Positions 6,012-7,118 of a stretch of DNA of 7,118 nucleotides are shown here, piece after piece. Below the pieces are notes generated by a model. The model ran no database searches, was not told the DNA's origin, and worked only from the letters and a program-made list of their open reading frames with translations. Position numbers and translations under genes: made by a program. Each line of letters starts with the position of its first letter. Positions within the stretch are counted from its first letter, which is position 1. The stretch is from Desulfosporosinus sp. (GTDB lineage Bacteria; Bacillota; Desulfitobacteriia; Desulfitobacteriales; Desulfitobacteriaceae), in contig JADQBO010000324.1 of NCBI GenBank assembly GCA_016278585.1, forward strand, positions 1 to 7,118, in the 5' to 3' direction.

Positions 6012-6823
6012 TAGAGCCTTCCTTCCAACATTTTTTCCGCATATTGCGGTACTTGAGCAGCCTTCACCGCCTTCTGGTAGGCTTTATGATCGTCCCAATC
6101 TACGGTCAAATATTCAGGATAGCAAATACCCGGCTTTGCTCCGCCCGGCAGGTCTACAACTGCTTCTACCAGAAAATGAGGAATTGCTGTCAGTTTAGGT
6201 TCTTCCTGCATCCGATATGTCCCAACAATACGTTCAGTGGTTATTATTACCTTTTTGGCAGCTCTGGCCAATAACAGATCTTGGTAGCTGGGTCCTAGAA
6301 TACGACAGTTTCCATAAATGTCAGCTTCTTGAACATGAATTATGGCGTAGTCAGGAACCAAAGCTCTTACACAAACAACATCCGTTCCATCAAAAGGACT
6401 TTTCATGACACTATAAAATTCCGGACGTAAATCAACCAAATCGCTGCCCCACATTCCAGCGACTGGCATGAAAGGAATCCCGTATGCTCCCGCACGGAGA
6501 GCGTGAATGATTGCAGTTCATGAGCCTTCAATTGCTTTGACCTGGCCTTCCCCCTCCATACCTTTCCGCATTCCTGATGCCAGACCAGCTTCATTTTCAA
6601 ATCCTAAAAAGCCAAAATAAACAGTGTCCGATTGGGGCATTAAGATGTCTGTTGCTATGCCCGGAGCAGCGCCACATAGTTTGAGACCTTTCAACTGTTT
6701 TTGGGAAAGTGCCAGTGAAAACAACGTTGGATTGCGATGCATAGCATTACCACCCATGGCCAGCAACATATTATCTGTCACTAGATTGCTCGCTTGTGTC
6801 AGAGACATTAACTTCTCTTGCAT
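6011..6823 (-). CDS. CoA-transferase-fold enzyme, alpha subunit (IpdA/GctA-like), with an in-frame TGA
   Basis: A 270-codon family I CoA-transferase alpha subunit if TGA codon 102 is read through. Before it: LAMGGNAMHRNPTLF (21-35), matching the family's 'GGWGSRRKP' region, and GAAPGIATDIL (51-61). After it, in the same frame: LRAGAYGIPFMPVAGMWGSD (109-128), HVQEADIYGNCRI (163-175) and VDLPGGAKPG (223-232), all family landmarks. No base is gained or lost, so this is not a frameshift. The next ATG (codon 119) falls inside the conserved GIPFMPV stretch with only a weak GGGA upstream, so a separate second gene is unlikely. AAGGAGG is 8 bases before the ATG at 6823 and only 2 before that at 6829, so the former is used. 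The gene is either a selenoprotein or broken by a nonsense mutation. The intact, coupled beta gene and good terminator favour a working operon. Confidence 0.75.
6486..6502 (-). promoter_or_regulatory. Possible bacterial SECIS hairpin
   Basis: In the minus-strand mRNA, GCUCUC pairs with GGGAGC (six pairs, one U-G) around the loop CGUGC. The loop G and U are bases 26 and 27 counted from the U of the UGA, compared with G23 and U24 in the Escherichia coli fdhF element. A short GC-rich stem whose small loop has G among its first two bases, at this distance from UGA, fits the loose bacterial SECIS pattern. Such hairpins also arise by chance in coding DNA, so this is suggestive only. Confidence 0.4.
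6518..6520 (-). other. In-frame TGA, candidate selenocysteine codon
   Basis: The codon lies between EGS and TAIIHALRAG in the alpha-subunit reading frame, codon 102 from the preferred start. Aligned from the conserved P-F of GIPF backwards without gaps, it meets the Gln of YSQDV in Acidaminococcus GctA and the Glu of DEG in Mycobacterium IpdA, the latter taken to be the catalytic Glu105. These sequences are recalled, not searched. One base change from Cys, Trp, Arg, Gly, Ser or Leu codons would also produce TGA. Confidence 0.5.
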
Positions 6824-6930
6824 TTCCATATCCTCCTTAATTTAAGCAGAATAATAACCAGTGAAAAATTAACACTGGCGAGCCCTTTGTCAATTAGTAA
6901 CAGTACCTCATTCTTATTTATACCGTTCAT
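6808..6930 (-). CDS. Possible 40-residue leader ORF overlapping the alpha start
   Basis: An ATG at 6928-6930 has GAAGGG 8 bases upstream and opens a 40-codon frame that ends at TAA 6808-6810, just inside the alpha gene in another frame. The peptide has a hydrophobic stretch (SVNFSLVIILL) followed by basic residues (KLRRIWKCKR). It contains the alpha ribosome binding site, so its translation could affect alpha initiation. It may equally be chance; no family is recognised. Confidence 0.2.
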   Translation of the reverse strand: MNGINKNEVLLLIDKGLASVNFSLVIILLKLRRIWKCKRS

Positions 6931-7118
6931 GATACAGGCCCTTCTAAATATTAAGTATTCGATAATAGTTAGAAAATTCCTTCAATTAGATGATCATAAT
7001 CTCTACAGATCTAAGAATTTTGAACCGTGTTCCAGCAATTGCTTAGTCTCCATGTTCTTGAAACAAGGAGACTAAAGAAAACTTGGTTGGCGCCAAGTCT
7101 CCAGGCGTAGGCGGCAGC
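6824..7118 (-). other. Upstream region of the CoA-transferase operon
   Basis: This stretch of about 295 bases holds no firmly supported gene. On the minus strand there is a perfect TTGACA (6888-6893) but no good -10 at 16-18 bases, so the operon promoter is not clear. CCAGTG (6858-6863) is repeated inverted at 6873-6878 around an AT-rich loop, a possible protein-binding site in the leader. A 9-bp inverted repeat, TTAGTCTCC (7043-7051) with GGAGACTAA (7067-7075), has no T run. The last 40 bases are much richer in GC than the rest. Confidence 0.4.
7074..7098 (-). terminator. Weak terminator-like hairpin at the right edge
   Basis: On the minus strand ACTTGG (7093-7098) pairs with CCAAGT (7081-7086) around CGCCAA, followed by TTTCTTT. 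It would end a minus-strand gene lying beyond the right edge of the window. The stem has only 6 pairs. Confidence 0.35.

Noticed and set aside
6011..6469. Separate downstream gene for the C-terminal part of the alpha subunit
   Set aside because: Its first ATG lies inside a conserved family block, lacks a good ribosome binding site, and 16 conserved in-frame codons precede it after the TGA.
6470..6520. Frameshift in the alpha gene
   Set aside because: Translation continues in the same frame across the TGA with family-like sequence, so only a stop codon and no indel is involved.
6818..7075. 85-codon plus-strand frame upstream of the CoA-transferase operon
   Set aside because: Starts at a TTG with no ribosome binding site, has no recognisable domain, and overlaps the alpha start antisense.
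7043..7075. 9-bp inverted repeat as a terminator
   Set aside because: No uridine run follows on either strand; kept only as part of the upstream-region description.

Overview
The window looks like a chromosomal piece of a low-to-moderate GC Firmicute, most likely an anaerobic clostridium of the Desulfosporosinus/Desulfitobacterium type. That rests on AT-rich intergenic DNA, strong AGGAGG-type ribosome binding sites, sigma-A-like promoters, intrinsic terminators and the gene families present. The genus is a guess. I see no rRNA, tRNA, CRISPR array, transposase or phage gene.

Region 1 (1-740, minus strand): a 53-residue peptide resembling one DUF4116 unit, with its own promoter, and a small single-domain cupin protein with an extended -10 promoter and a downstream hairpin.

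Region 2 (852-5142): two divergently transcribed modules of the same design. Each is a YtrA-type GntR repressor, then an ABC ATPase, then an ABC-2-type permease, with overlapping stop and start codons. Module A is on the minus strand (2847 down to 852) and module B on the plus strand (3190 to 5050). Each regulator has a perfect 16-bp inverted repeat placed over the -10 of a promoter with a consensus TTGACA -35, which predicts autorepression. The two operators differ, so the modules are probably induced separately. By analogy with Bacillus YtrA systems the inducers may be envelope-active compounds, but this is inference. Module B ends in two tandem plus-strand terminators.

Region 3 (5195-6823, minus strand): a two-gene operon for the alpha and beta subunits of a family I CoA-transferase-fold enzyme, ending in a strong minus-strand terminator. 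The beta subunit lacks the usual catalytic Glu of the E-N/S-G motif and has S-D-G there, like IpdB. The alpha gene is interrupted by one in-frame TGA at 6518-6520. The same frame continues with conserved family sequence for 168 more codons, and a GC-rich hairpin with GU in its loop lies just downstream. In an alignment made from memory, the TGA falls at the place of the catalytic Glu of IpdA. This could be an undescribed selenocysteine-containing CoA-transferase-like enzyme, or else a nonsense mutation. It is the most important item in the window.

Region 4 (6824-7118): the upstream region of the CoA-transferase operon, with a possible short leader ORF, small hairpins, and at the far right a GC-rich edge that may be the tail of a minus-strand gene.
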